Assembly: GCA_011048475.1 (NCBI GenBank)
Contig: DSDZ01000106.1
Span: 1 to 7,076, forward strand
Origin: Bacteroides sp.
GTDB lineage: Bacteria > Bacteroidota > Bacteroidia > Bacteroidales > GCA-2748055
Reading direction: 5' to 3'
DNA: 7,076 nucleotides
The notes beneath the pieces are model-generated. The model searched no databases and was not told where the DNA came from. It saw only the letters and a program-made list of their open reading frames with translations. Each line of letters begins with the position of its first letter. Positions within the stretch are counted from its first letter, which is position 1. Positions 1-6,273 of the stretch are shown here, one piece after another. The position numbers and the translations under genes were made by a program.

Positions 1-664
1 GGATAGAGCGTTCGCTCCCGGGGGAGAAGCCTTCCGGCGCGCCGTCGATCAGTGGAGCCTGCTGAAGACCGACCCGGATGCTCTATTCGATCAGGAAATC
101 CGTTTTGACGCCTCCGACATCGAACCCATGATCACATACGGGACCAATCCCGGAATGGGAGCGAAGATCGGAGATTCGATTCCGGCCCTTGAGGACATCG
201 CCGAGGCGGAGCGGGCCTCTTTCTCCAGGTCGCTTTCCTACATGGGATTCGAACCGGGAACACCCATTGCGGGAAGGACCGTGGACCATGTGTTTGTGGG
301 AAGCTGCACCAACGGGAGGATCGAGGACCTGAGGGCCGTGGCCGAATTTGTGAGGGGGCGCAGAAAAGCGGAGCATGTCACCGCCTGGATCGTTCCGGGA
401 TCCAGGCAGGTGGAAAAACAGGCCTATGAAGAGGGGATCACCGATGTGCTGCTGGCGGCGGGTTTCAGGCTGCGGCAACCTGGCTGCTCCGCATGCCTGG
501 CCATGAACGATGACAAGATCCCGGAAGGAAAGCTGGCAGTATCCACCTCAAACAGAAACTTCGAAGGCCGCCAGGGCCCGGGCGCCAGGACCATGCTGGC
601 CAGTCCCCTCACCGCCGCTGCTGCGGCAGTGGCGGGCAAAGTCGTGGATCCCCGCCGGTTGTAA
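1..664 (+). CDS. leuC: 3-isopropylmalate dehydratase large subunit, C-terminal part (5' end outside window)
   Basis: This is the last 220 codons of LeuC, read in the frame starting at base 2; the gene begins upstream of the window. LeuC with LeuD forms isopropylmalate isomerase, a cytoplasmic aconitase-family enzyme that interconverts 2- and 3-isopropylmalate through a dehydrated intermediate. The visible part contains the TYGTNPGMG segment and all three cysteines expected to bind the 4Fe-4S cluster: one in VGSCTNGR (visible residue 102) and two in PGCSACLAMN (residues 162 and 165). The C-terminal GRQGPGARTMLASP segment is also typical, so the end is intact. A methionine at base 128 lies inside a conserved region and is not the true start. 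leuD follows after 23 nt, which fits co-transcription. In this operon the enzyme probably also handles citramalate made by the downstream synthase; that is inference. Identification is very secure. Confidence 0.97.
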   Translation, partial: DRAFAPGGEAFRRAVDQWSLLKTDPDALFDQEIRFDASDIEPMITYGTNPGMGAKIGDSIPALEDIAEAERASFSRSLSYMGFEPGTPIAGRTVDHVFVGSCTNGRIEDLRAVAEFVRGRRKAEHVTAWIVPGSRQVEKQAYEEGITDVLLAAGFRLRQPGCSACLAMNDDKIPEGKLAVSTSNRNFEGRQGPGARTMLASPLTAAAAAVAGKVVDPRRL

Positions 665-687
665 CAGTAACATATAAACAGTAGCGA

Positions 688-1284
688 ATGTCAATTCAGA
701 AATTCACCACCCTTACCTCAACGGCAGTTCCACTGCCCATTGAGAACATTGACACCGACCAGATCATTCCGGCCAGGTTCCTGAAAGCCACCACCCGGGA
801 GGGCTTCGGAGAAAACCTTTTCAGGGACTGGAGGTTCGGTAAGAACGGAGAACCACGGATTGATTTTATCCTGAACGATCCGCTTTACAAAGGGTCCATC
901 CTGGTGGCAGGCAGGAATTTCGGCAGCGGTTCAAGCAGGGAACATGCGGCATGGGCCCTGCTGGATTACGGATTCCGGGTGGTGGTATCCAGCTTCTTCG
1001 CCGATATCTTCAGGAACAATGCGCTGAATAACGGGTTGCTGCCCGTACAGGTGTCCGGCAGCTATCTTTCCCGGATCTTCAGGGCAATCGAAATGGATCC
1101 GGGTACACAGTTCAGGGTGGATCTGGAGAAACAGGAGATCAGCCTGCAGCCTGCCGGGGAGAAGGAGCAATTTGACATCGATCCATACAAGAAAGCGTGT
1201 CTTCTCAACGGGTATGATGATATTGACTACCTGCTGAGCATCAGGGACAAGATCGGGGAGTACGAAGCACAGAGGAACAAATAA
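688..1284 (+). CDS. leuD: 3-isopropylmalate dehydratase small subunit
   Basis: This 198-residue protein is the swivelling small subunit that pairs with LeuC to form the aconitase-like isomerase of leucine synthesis. It is a normal full length for bacterial LeuD. Family motifs visible are IDTDQIIPARFLK (residues 21-33), GRNFGSGSSREHAAWAL (75-91) and the SSFFADIFRNNALNNGLLPV block (101-120). The SGSSREH loop is the substrate-binding signature of the family. The ATG at 688 is chosen because the protein then begins a few residues before the conserved core, as usual. No clear Shine-Dalgarno sequence precedes it, only A-rich sequence. It lies 23 nt after leuC and 9 nt before the next synthase gene, so these genes should be one transcript. 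Dual use on isopropylmalate and methylmalate intermediates is inferred from the neighbouring cimA-like gene. Confidence 0.97.
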   Translation: MSIQKFTTLTSTAVPLPIENIDTDQIIPARFLKATTREGFGENLFRDWRFGKNGEPRIDFILNDPLYKGSILVAGRNFGSGSSREHAAWALLDYGFRVVVSSFFADIFRNNALNNGLLPVQVSGSYLSRIFRAIEMDPGTQFRVDLEKQEISLQPAGEKEQFDIDPYKKACLLNGYDDIDYLLSIRDKIGEYEAQRNK

Positions 1285-1293
1285 CGTCCGCTC

Positions 1294-2814
1294 ATGAGAA
1301 TCACCATCATGGATACCACACTACGGGACGGGGAGCAGACTTCCGGCGTATCCTTTACCGCATCGGAGAAGCTGAACATCGCCCGGCTTCTGCTGGATGA
1401 CCTGAATGTGGACCGGATCGAGGTGGCATCGGCCAGGGTCTCCGAGGGAGAATTCCGGGGTGCAAAACTGATATTTGACTGGGCCAGGGAACACGGTCAC
1501 CTGGACAGGGTGGAGGTGCTCGGATTCGTGGACGGGGACGTATCCCTGAAATGGATCGCGAATGCCGGGGGCAGGGTGATCAACCTGCTGATGAAAGGCT
1601 CCCTGAAACATTGCCGCAACCAGCTCCGGAAAACCCCCGAAGAACACATCTCGGATGCGCGCGATGTGATCCGGCATGCGGAGGAAATGGGGATCAGGGT
1701 TAATGTGTATTTCGAGGACTGGTCCAACGGGATGCGCAACTCACCGGACTATGTTTACCAGGTCCTGGATGCCCTGAAAGACGAAAAGGTGGATCACTTC
1801 ATGCTGCCCGATACCCTGGGGATCCTGAATCACCGGGAAACCTTCGATTTCTGCACGGACATGCGAACGCGCTATCCGCAGCTCAATTTCGATTTTCATG
1901 CCCACAATGATTACGACCTGGCCACCGCTAACGTATTTGCCGCCATCCAGGCAGGGATCAGCTGTATCCACACCACGGTGAACGGACTAGGCGAACGGGC
2001 CGGAAATGTGCCCGTTTCAAGTGTGATCGGATTGGTGAGGGACCATTTCAGGTACGAAATGTCGGTCCGGGAGGACAGGCTTTATAAAGTGAGCAAGCTT
2101 ATTGAATCATTCTCGGGTGTGAGGATCCCACACAACAAACCGTTGATCGGGGAAAATGTATTTACCCAGACAAGCGGAATCCACGCCGACGGCGACCATA
2201 AGGATGACCTCTATTTTAACGACCTTCTTCCGGAGCGGTTCGGCAGGAAAAGGACCTATGCCCTGGGGAAAATGTCCGGCAGGGCCAGCATCATGAAAAA
2301 CCTGGAGGAACTTGGGATCAAACTGGAGCCGGATGAGATGAAACAGGTAACCGAACGGGTCATCGAACTGGGGGACAGGAAGGAGATCATTACCAAGGAG
2401 GACCTCCCATATATCATTTCAGATGTGCTGAGAAGTAAACGGGCGGAGGAAAAGATCAGGATCAGGAATTTTTCCCTGTCCGTTGCCAACGGGCTCAGGT
2501 CGGTGGCCACGGTTGCCATCGAGATCGATTCCCAGGTTCATGAGGAGACTTCATCGGGGGACGGACAGTATGATGCGTTCATGAAAGCCCTGTGGAAGAT
2601 ATACGACCGGCTGAATAAAAGCCATCCGGTACTGACCGATTACGTGGTGACCATCCCACCCGGGGGAAAGACCGATGCACTTGTGGAATGTATGATCACA
2701 TGGAACCACGAAGGTCATGTGTTCAAGACCCGGGGACTGGATCCGGACCAGACGGTGGCAGCCATCAAGTGTACCACAAGAATGTTGAATATTATAGAGA
2801 CTTTTGGACAATAG
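1294..2814 (+). CDS. cimA: (R)-citramalate synthase, LeuA/CimA family
   Basis: This 506-residue protein belongs to the DRE-TIM aldolase family and most likely condenses pyruvate with acetyl-CoA to (R)-citramalate, the first step of threonine-independent isoleucine synthesis. From memory it aligns nearly end to end with the characterised Leptospira interrogans CimA, with a constant offset of five residues through the catalytic domain. Seen residues include R11 and D12 (TLRDGEQT), L76, L99, Y139 and E141 in the YFEDWSNG segment, T174, the HAHND metal site (H202, H204), N238 in NGLGERAGN, and H297, D299 and Y307 in the flexible linker. D305 replaces an Asn of the Leptospira enzyme. The C-terminal part from about residue 385, with SGDGQYDAFM and PPGGKTDALVE, is the LeuA-type dimer or allosteric domain, which binds isoleucine in Leptospira CimA. 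The gene starts 9 nt after leuD. Automated annotation might call it 2-isopropylmalate synthase. The alternative is a second LeuA, but residue identities favour CimA. Confidence 0.88.
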   Translation: MRITIMDTTLRDGEQTSGVSFTASEKLNIARLLLDDLNVDRIEVASARVSEGEFRGAKLIFDWAREHGHLDRVEVLGFVDGDVSLKWIANAGGRVINLLMKGSLKHCRNQLRKTPEEHISDARDVIRHAEEMGIRVNVYFEDWSNGMRNSPDYVYQVLDALKDEKVDHFMLPDTLGILNHRETFDFCTDMRTRYPQLNFDFHAHNDYDLATANVFAAIQAGISCIHTTVNGLGERAGNVPVSSVIGLVRDHFRYEMSVREDRLYKVSKLIESFSGVRIPHNKPLIGENVFTQTSGIHADGDHKDDLYFNDLLPERFGRKRTYALGKMSGRASIMKNLEELGIKLEPDEMKQVTERVIELGDRKEIITKEDLPYIISDVLRSKRAEEKIRIRNFSLSVANGLRSVATVAIEIDSQVHEETSSGDGQYDAFMKALWKIYDRLNKSHPVLTDYVVTIPPGGKTDALVECMITWNHEGHVFKTRGLDPDQTVAAIKCTTRMLNIIETFGQ

Positions 2815-2834
2815 TCCCTTTTGTCCAGAAGTCT
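2798..2834 (+). other. Stem-loop across the cimA stop codon
   Basis: Bases 2798-2811 and 2821-2834 pair over 14 positions: 13 Watson-Crick pairs and one T-G (U-G in RNA) wobble at 2804/2828. The loop is 9 nt (2812-2820) and begins with the cimA TAG stop codon at 2812-2814. No T-run follows on the + strand, so it does not look like a classical intrinsic terminator. It could act as an RNA processing or 3'-end protection element, or as a modulator of leuB expression. The pairing is directly visible; any function is inference. Confidence 0.6.
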
Positions 2835-2852
2835 GTAAGCAAAGTTAGTGAT

Positions 2853-2878
2853 GTTAGAAATTAGTTAGAAACTAATTT
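2853..2878 (+). promoter_or_regulatory. Hairpin and 11-bp repeat abutting the leuB start
   Basis: Bases 2858-2866 (AAATTAGTT) and 2870-2878 (AACTAATTT) form a perfect 9-bp stem with an AGA loop. The stem ends three bases before the leuB ATG at 2882. The 5' arm overlaps a direct repeat of 11 bases, GTTAGAAATTA at 2853-2863 and GTTAGAAACTA at 2864-2874, with one mismatch. In the mRNA the stem would occupy the whole ribosome landing zone of leuB, so it could limit translation initiation. The dyad could instead be a protein-binding site. The stem is AT-only apart from one G-C pair, so its stability is modest. Confidence 0.45.
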
Positions 2879-2881
2879 TGT

Positions 2882-3940
2882 ATGGATTATAAAATTGCGC
2901 TATTGCCGGGGGACGGGATCGGTCCCGAGATCGTGGCACAGGCCGTGAAAGTACTGAAAGCCGCAGGAAACAAATTCGGTCATCATTTTGAATTCTCAGA
3001 AGGCCTTGTGGGAGCGGCCGCCATCGATGCCAGGGGAAATGCATTTCCGGATGAGACCCTTCGATTGTGCATGGATGCCGATGCCGTGCTCTTCGGGGCC
3101 ATCGGGGATCCCAGATTTGACAATGACCCGAAAGCAAAAGTCAGACCGGAACAGGGATTGCTGGCCATGCGCCGGGAACTGGGGCTGTATGCCAATATCA
3201 GGCCGGTGACCACTTTCAGATCCCTGATCCACAAGTCCCCCCTCCGCCCGGATCTGGTGGAGGGAGCCGATTTTGTCGTGGTGCGGGAACTGACGGGGGG
3301 CATCTATTTCGGAGAACCCAGGGGCAGGTCGGAGGATCTGGAAAAAGCATATGACACCTCGGTATACACCAGGGCGGAAATCCGACGCATAGCCGATCTC
3401 GGTTTCGAATATGCGGCCCGGAGGGACAAACGGCTGACCGTGGTGGACAAAGCCAATGTTCTGGCCACCTCAAGGCTGTGGAGGGAGACCATCCAGGAAA
3501 TGGAACCTGACCACCCGGAAATCGCGGTCGATTATATGTTCGTGGACAACGCGGCCATGCAGATCATCCAGTGGCCGAAGAAATTCGATGTGCTGGTCAC
3601 TGAAAACATGTTCGGTGACATTCTTTCCGACGAGGCCAGCGTGATCACAGGTTCGCTCGGATTGCTGCCTTCGGCCTCCGTGGGGATCCACACTTCCGTT
3701 TTCGAACCCATCCATGGCTCCTATCCCCAGGCTGCCGGAAAGGATATCGCCAATCCGCTGGCCACCGTGCTGTCGGCTGCCATGCTCCTGGAAATATCGC
3801 TCAAACTCACCGAAGAAGCAGCGGCTGTGCGGGCCGTGGTTGCCCGATCCATGGAAGAAGGGATCGTTACGGAGGATATTGCCACTGGGAAAGCCTATAA
3901 AACTTCTGAAGTGGGCGAGTGGCTGGCAGCAAATCTCTAG
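2882..3940 (+). CDS. leuB: 3-isopropylmalate dehydrogenase
   Basis: This 352-residue cytoplasmic enzyme oxidatively decarboxylates 3-isopropylmalate to 2-oxoisocaproate with NAD+. In a citramalate pathway it would also convert 3-methylmalate to 2-oxobutyrate. The N-terminal PGDGIGPE motif is at residues 9-16. Substrate and metal residues expected for the family are present: the two arginines around R97/R98 and R107, R135 and Y142 in VRELTGGIYFG, K190 in VVDKANVL, D222 in FVDNAAM, and D246 and D250 in FGDILSDEAS. The cofactor loop reads EPIHGSYPQAAGKDIANP. Its Gln283 stands where many LeuB proteins have the NAD-discriminating Asp, but as I recall this is usual in Bacteroidetes LeuB. The ATG at 2882 gives the standard N-terminus. 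A 67-nt gap of about 31% GC with two hairpins separates it from cimA, unlike the tight spacing upstream. Its stop overlaps the convergent phosphatase stop. Confidence 0.97.
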   Translation: MDYKIALLPGDGIGPEIVAQAVKVLKAAGNKFGHHFEFSEGLVGAAAIDARGNAFPDETLRLCMDADAVLFGAIGDPRFDNDPKAKVRPEQGLLAMRRELGLYANIRPVTTFRSLIHKSPLRPDLVEGADFVVVRELTGGIYFGEPRGRSEDLEKAYDTSVYTRAEIRRIADLGFEYAARRDKRLTVVDKANVLATSRLWRETIQEMEPDHPEIAVDYMFVDNAAMQIIQWPKKFDVLVTENMFGDILSDEASVITGSLGLLPSASVGIHTSVFEPIHGSYPQAAGKDIANPLATVLSAAMLLEISLKLTEEAAAVRAVVARSMEEGIVTEDIATGKAYKTSEVGEWLAANL

Positions 3941-5043
3941 AATCCGGAATCGATCAGCGACATCATTTTACTGAACAGTTCAGTATTCTCGTAAATGCCT
4001 GCAAAAAGGTCCGCACCGGGACCGAAGGCCAGTACGGGGACCAGCGATGCCGAATGGTTGGTCGTCGAGAAAGCAGGAACAATGGTCCCGTAGTCTGTAC
4101 CTGTCTGGTAATCCCCGGCGGCGGCCAGGGTGAAGCCACCCGTTTCGTGGTCCGCCGTTACAATCACCAGGGTATTCCCGTCCCGCTCCGCATATTCCAG
4201 CACACGCTTTACCGTGTTCTCAAAGTCGATCATTTCCGAGATCATATAATCGGCATTGTTCCCGTGACCCGCCCAGTCGATCTGGGAACCTTCCACCATC
4301 AGGAAAAAGCCGCTGTCACTCCGGGAGAGGAAATCTGTTGCAACCCCGGAGGCATCCGCCAGGAAGCCCCCCCTCCCCTCCAGCATTGCCGGCATCCTGT
4401 CCATGGCGAGCAGGAATCCGTATCGCCGTGCAGGATCCTGCGGTTCAATCTTCTGCAGTTTCGCAAAGTTCACCGTTACACCGTACTCCCTGAAGAGATC
4501 CCTGCCGGTGGTATCAATGAAATATTTCAGTCCCCCGCCTGCAAAAAAATCAATTTCTGATTCAAGCAGGTCCAGGGCAATCTCCCTTTGCATATACCGA
4601 TCGGTAACATGGGCATAGAATCCAGCAGGGGTGGCATCGGTGATGGAAGAGGTGGAGATCACCCCCGTCTGATAACCCCGGGCGGAAGCAATTTCAACGA
4701 TATTTTTCCTGGCAAGGGAGTCGGGCCCCACGCCCACCGCCGTATTGTATGTCTTCACGCCTGTTGAGAGGGCGGTGGCTGCAGCGGAAGACTGGGTAAC
4801 CGGATGGGTGGCTGAGGAAGTTCCCGCCAGACCGATGGATCTGAAACGGTTGAACACAGGTTCCCGGTCCAGATAGTAATACGGAACTGAAAGATGAGAC
4901 ACTCCCATCCCGTCCCCGATCATAAGGATGATGTTCACCGGTCGTCCGGGCAAAGAGTCCTTTCCCGTTCCAGTTGCAGGCATCCAACCGGCAACCATGA
5001 GCAGGGTCAGGATTATGATTTGATTCCTGGTTATTCGATTCAT
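3937..5043 (-). CDS. Secreted alkaline phosphatase, PhoA family
   Basis: This protein should hydrolyse phosphate monoesters in the periplasm or outside the cell. I place the start at 5043 because a standard signal peptide follows: basic MNRITRNQ, a hydrophobic stretch, then a likely cleavage after about residue 27. A start at 5067 would add eight residues. From the chosen start (368 aa) the visible metal and catalytic residues are D44 in IGDGMG, S85 (nucleophile) in TQSSAAATALSTG, D136 and T138 in DATPA, R149, E251, D256 and H260 in VEGSQIDWAGHG, D298 and H299 in TADHETGG, and H330. Relative to E. coli PhoA, the Asp before the serine (D101) is Gln84 and Lys328 is Trp257. Trp at the latter position is known from marine Vibrio enzymes. 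The length is shorter than E. coli PhoA, suggesting fewer insertions. Its upstream same-strand neighbour is the frameshifted gene, 79 nt away. It converges on leuB. Confidence 0.93.
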   Translation of the reverse strand: MNRITRNQIIILTLLMVAGWMPATGTGKDSLPGRPVNIILMIGDGMGVSHLSVPYYYLDREPVFNRFRSIGLAGTSSATHPVTQSSAAATALSTGVKTYNTAVGVGPDSLARKNIVEIASARGYQTGVISTSSITDATPAGFYAHVTDRYMQREIALDLLESEIDFFAGGGLKYFIDTTGRDLFREYGVTVNFAKLQKIEPQDPARRYGFLLAMDRMPAMLEGRGGFLADASGVATDFLSRSDSGFFLMVEGSQIDWAGHGNNADYMISEMIDFENTVKRVLEYAERDGNTLVIVTADHETGGFTLAAAGDYQTGTDYGTIVPAFSTTNHSASLVPVLAFGPGADLFAGIYENTELFSKMMSLIDSGF

Positions 5044-5122
5044 CTGATGGTGCTCTGCGGATCTCATACTGATTCATATACAATAACCGCACCAGAATTA
5101 AATTGTTCTTTTTTGAACGGGA

Positions 5123-5320
5123 TCAGCGGCAGGTGGATGTGATCTCCCGGTCGATAAATCTTTCTTTTCCGGCTTCATTGTAAAAACTCTGGATAAATGC
5201 CACCATGTCCATTTTTTCCACATCATTCAGGAATTCAAAATCAAGGATCAGCCGGTTGATTTCCTCCTGCAGGATTCCAGTTTCCCTATGGCATTGAGGT
5301 AACGCTCCCGGGCTGTGCAC
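5123..5320 (-). pseudogene. C-terminal fragment of the frameshifted secreted protein
   Basis: This reading frame is open from a GTG at 5320 to a TGA at 5123 and runs one base out of step with the gene at 5248-6174. It is best read as the lost C-terminus of that gene and not as a separate gene. From about 5272 onward it encodes LQEEINRLI, then FEFLNDVEKMDM and AFIQSFYNEAGK, ending in STCR. This matches the helical tail I would expect for the Bacteroidetes family, with a Cys near the end. The residues from 5320 to about 5275 in this frame look like out-of-frame translation. Inserting one base near 5272 joins the two frames as GKLES-LQEEINRL. No canonical -1 slippery heptamer lies in the correct frame: GGGAAAC is present nearby but out of register. 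Confidence 0.6.
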
Positions 5321-6174
5321 CTGCCCAGGTAATATCTTTCCCGGACAGAATTGATCCCGAGGGTCTTGCCCGGGATCGCATAATGGGTGTTCACCAGTCC
5401 GGTGTAATCAAAGTCATAGGGCACCGGGATAAAACCTGTCGGACCCGGACCTGTCAGGGCAATGATCTTCAGGTTCTGTCTTCCGGTCACCGAGTAATCA
5501 CAATTCCCGATCATGTACTGGAACATTGCCAGGAGGTCCATAATATCCTGATTGACCGTGGCCATGGCCAGCCGGTCGCTTTTCACCGCCTCTCCCCCCA
5601 GACGCCTGGCAAGCATTTCTTCGGGTTCAATCAGGAATGCCCAGTCCTCCGTAGCCCTGCCCTTCCTTCCTGTATCCACCAGCTTCAACCGGACAAGCCG
5701 GGTCCTGAAACTATACGGAGATACGATCTCGTAAATCCTGTATACGAGGTATTCCCTCAGTATATAGGCATCATACTGGGAGGAGTTCCTGCACCGTACC
5801 ACCATCTTCATTCTTTTGACCCCTTCCAGCTCCGGGGCTTCGATCCCCGAATACCTGATATTGAGCCAGAATGGCGGCATCACGCAATTATCACGCCGGT
5901 AGCTTCCCCGGGCCTTTACCCTGGCCGGATGGACCACACTGAAGGTATCATTCACCTGGCAGGTCATCCGGACCGGTTGATACTTCTCATGCCTCCGGGT
6001 CCGCTGGAATTTCTTTATATCGAACTCCAGGGTCAGGTGCAGTGGCTCCGTTTCCCTGAACAATCCTTCATATACCTCAAGCGTATCCCTGAAAGAGGGG
6101 ACCGTGTCAGACTGTGCGACTCCTTTGAATGCGATGATAAAAAGACATCCAAACAGGACTGCGATCTTTCTCAT
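5248..6174 (-). CDS. Secreted hypothetical protein, possibly CotH-like; C-terminus lost to a frameshift
   Basis: This frame of 308 residues begins with a clear signal peptide, MRKIAVLFGCLFIIAFKGVA followed by QSD, so the protein should be exported. I recognise it as a Bacteroidetes secreted family of uncertain function. Features include EPLHLTLEFDIKKF (43-56), a KARGSYRR strand (87-94), EYLVYRIYEI (141-150), EDWAFLIEPEEML (176-188), the motif GNCDYSVTGRQN (223-234) and PVPYDFDYTG (250-259). The GN-D, N and DFD pattern resembles the catalytic layout of CotH-type atypical protein kinases. That comparison is inference with low confidence. The last eight residues (SCRRKSTG) are out-of-frame sequence: a missing base near 5272 diverts the ribosome to a stop at 5248, and about 50 C-terminal residues lie in the other frame to 5123. 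It may be a real pseudogene or a sequencing or assembly error. The phosphatase gene follows downstream on the same strand, so they may share a transcript. Confidence 0.75.
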   Translation of the reverse strand: MRKIAVLFGCLFIIAFKGVAQSDTVPSFRDTLEVYEGLFRETEPLHLTLEFDIKKFQRTRRHEKYQPVRMTCQVNDTFSVVHPARVKARGSYRRDNCVMPPFWLNIRYSGIEAPELEGVKRMKMVVRCRNSSQYDAYILREYLVYRIYEIVSPYSFRTRLVRLKLVDTGRKGRATEDWAFLIEPEEMLARRLGGEAVKSDRLAMATVNQDIMDLLAMFQYMIGNCDYSVTGRQNLKIIALTGPGPTGFIPVPYDFDYTGLVNTHYAIPGKTLGINSVRERYYLGRCTARERYLNAIGKLESCRRKSTG

Positions 6175-6273
6175 GGGATATGCGTTTGTCGTAAATATAT
6201 AACATTGCGGCCGAAGCAGATGTCTTATCGTTGTATGAATTCTTCATTTAAGTTTATTAAATTGTGCCGAAAA
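6175..6273. promoter_or_regulatory. Divergent intergenic region
   Basis: This 99-nt stretch separates two divergent secreted-protein genes and must hold the promoter of the DUF1080 gene and probably that of the minus-strand gene. Two short inverted repeats lie next to each other on the DUF1080 side: ATGAA/TTCAT at 6235-6247 (3-nt loop) and ATTTAA/TTAAAT at 6246-6262 (5-nt loop). They could be operator sites, but short AT-rich dyads arise easily by chance. I could not find a convincing pair of Bacteroidetes promoter elements (TTTG and TAnnTTTG at proper spacing) on either strand. Confidence 0.4.

Noticed and set aside
128..664. A separate 178-codon gene starting at 128
   Set aside because: The frame is open to the window edge and the upstream codons match LeuC, so this is an internal Met.
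2873..2880. TAATTTTG, a perfect match to the Bacteroidetes -7 promoter element TAnnTTTG
   Set aside because: It ends one base before the leuB ATG, so transcription would start inside the coding region, and no TTTG lies about 20 bases upstream. It is also the 3' arm of the hairpin.
3969..3985. 7-bp dyad just past leuB as a terminator
   Set aside because: It is inside the phosphatase coding sequence, is AT-rich, and has no T-run after it on either strand.
3919..4560. 213-codon plus-strand open frame
   Set aside because: It is antisense to the alkaline phosphatase, whose complete set of catalytic motifs shows which strand is coding.
5105..5118. GTTC-TTTTTT-GAAC dyad downstream of the minus-strand frameshifted gene as a terminator
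   Set aside because: The stem is only four base pairs and on the minus strand the run is A in the loop, with no T-run after the stem.
5275..5290. GGGAAAC as a programmed -1 frameshift site
   Set aside because: The zero frame reads GGG AAA CTG, so the heptamer is out of register and slipped tRNAs would mispair. A simple base loss is more likely.
5383..6273. A long plus-strand open frame that joins the DUF1080 frame and would extend it to 538 residues
   Set aside because: It is antisense to the secreted protein gene, has Pro/His/Arg-rich shadow-frame composition, and the signal peptide at 6274 marks the true start.
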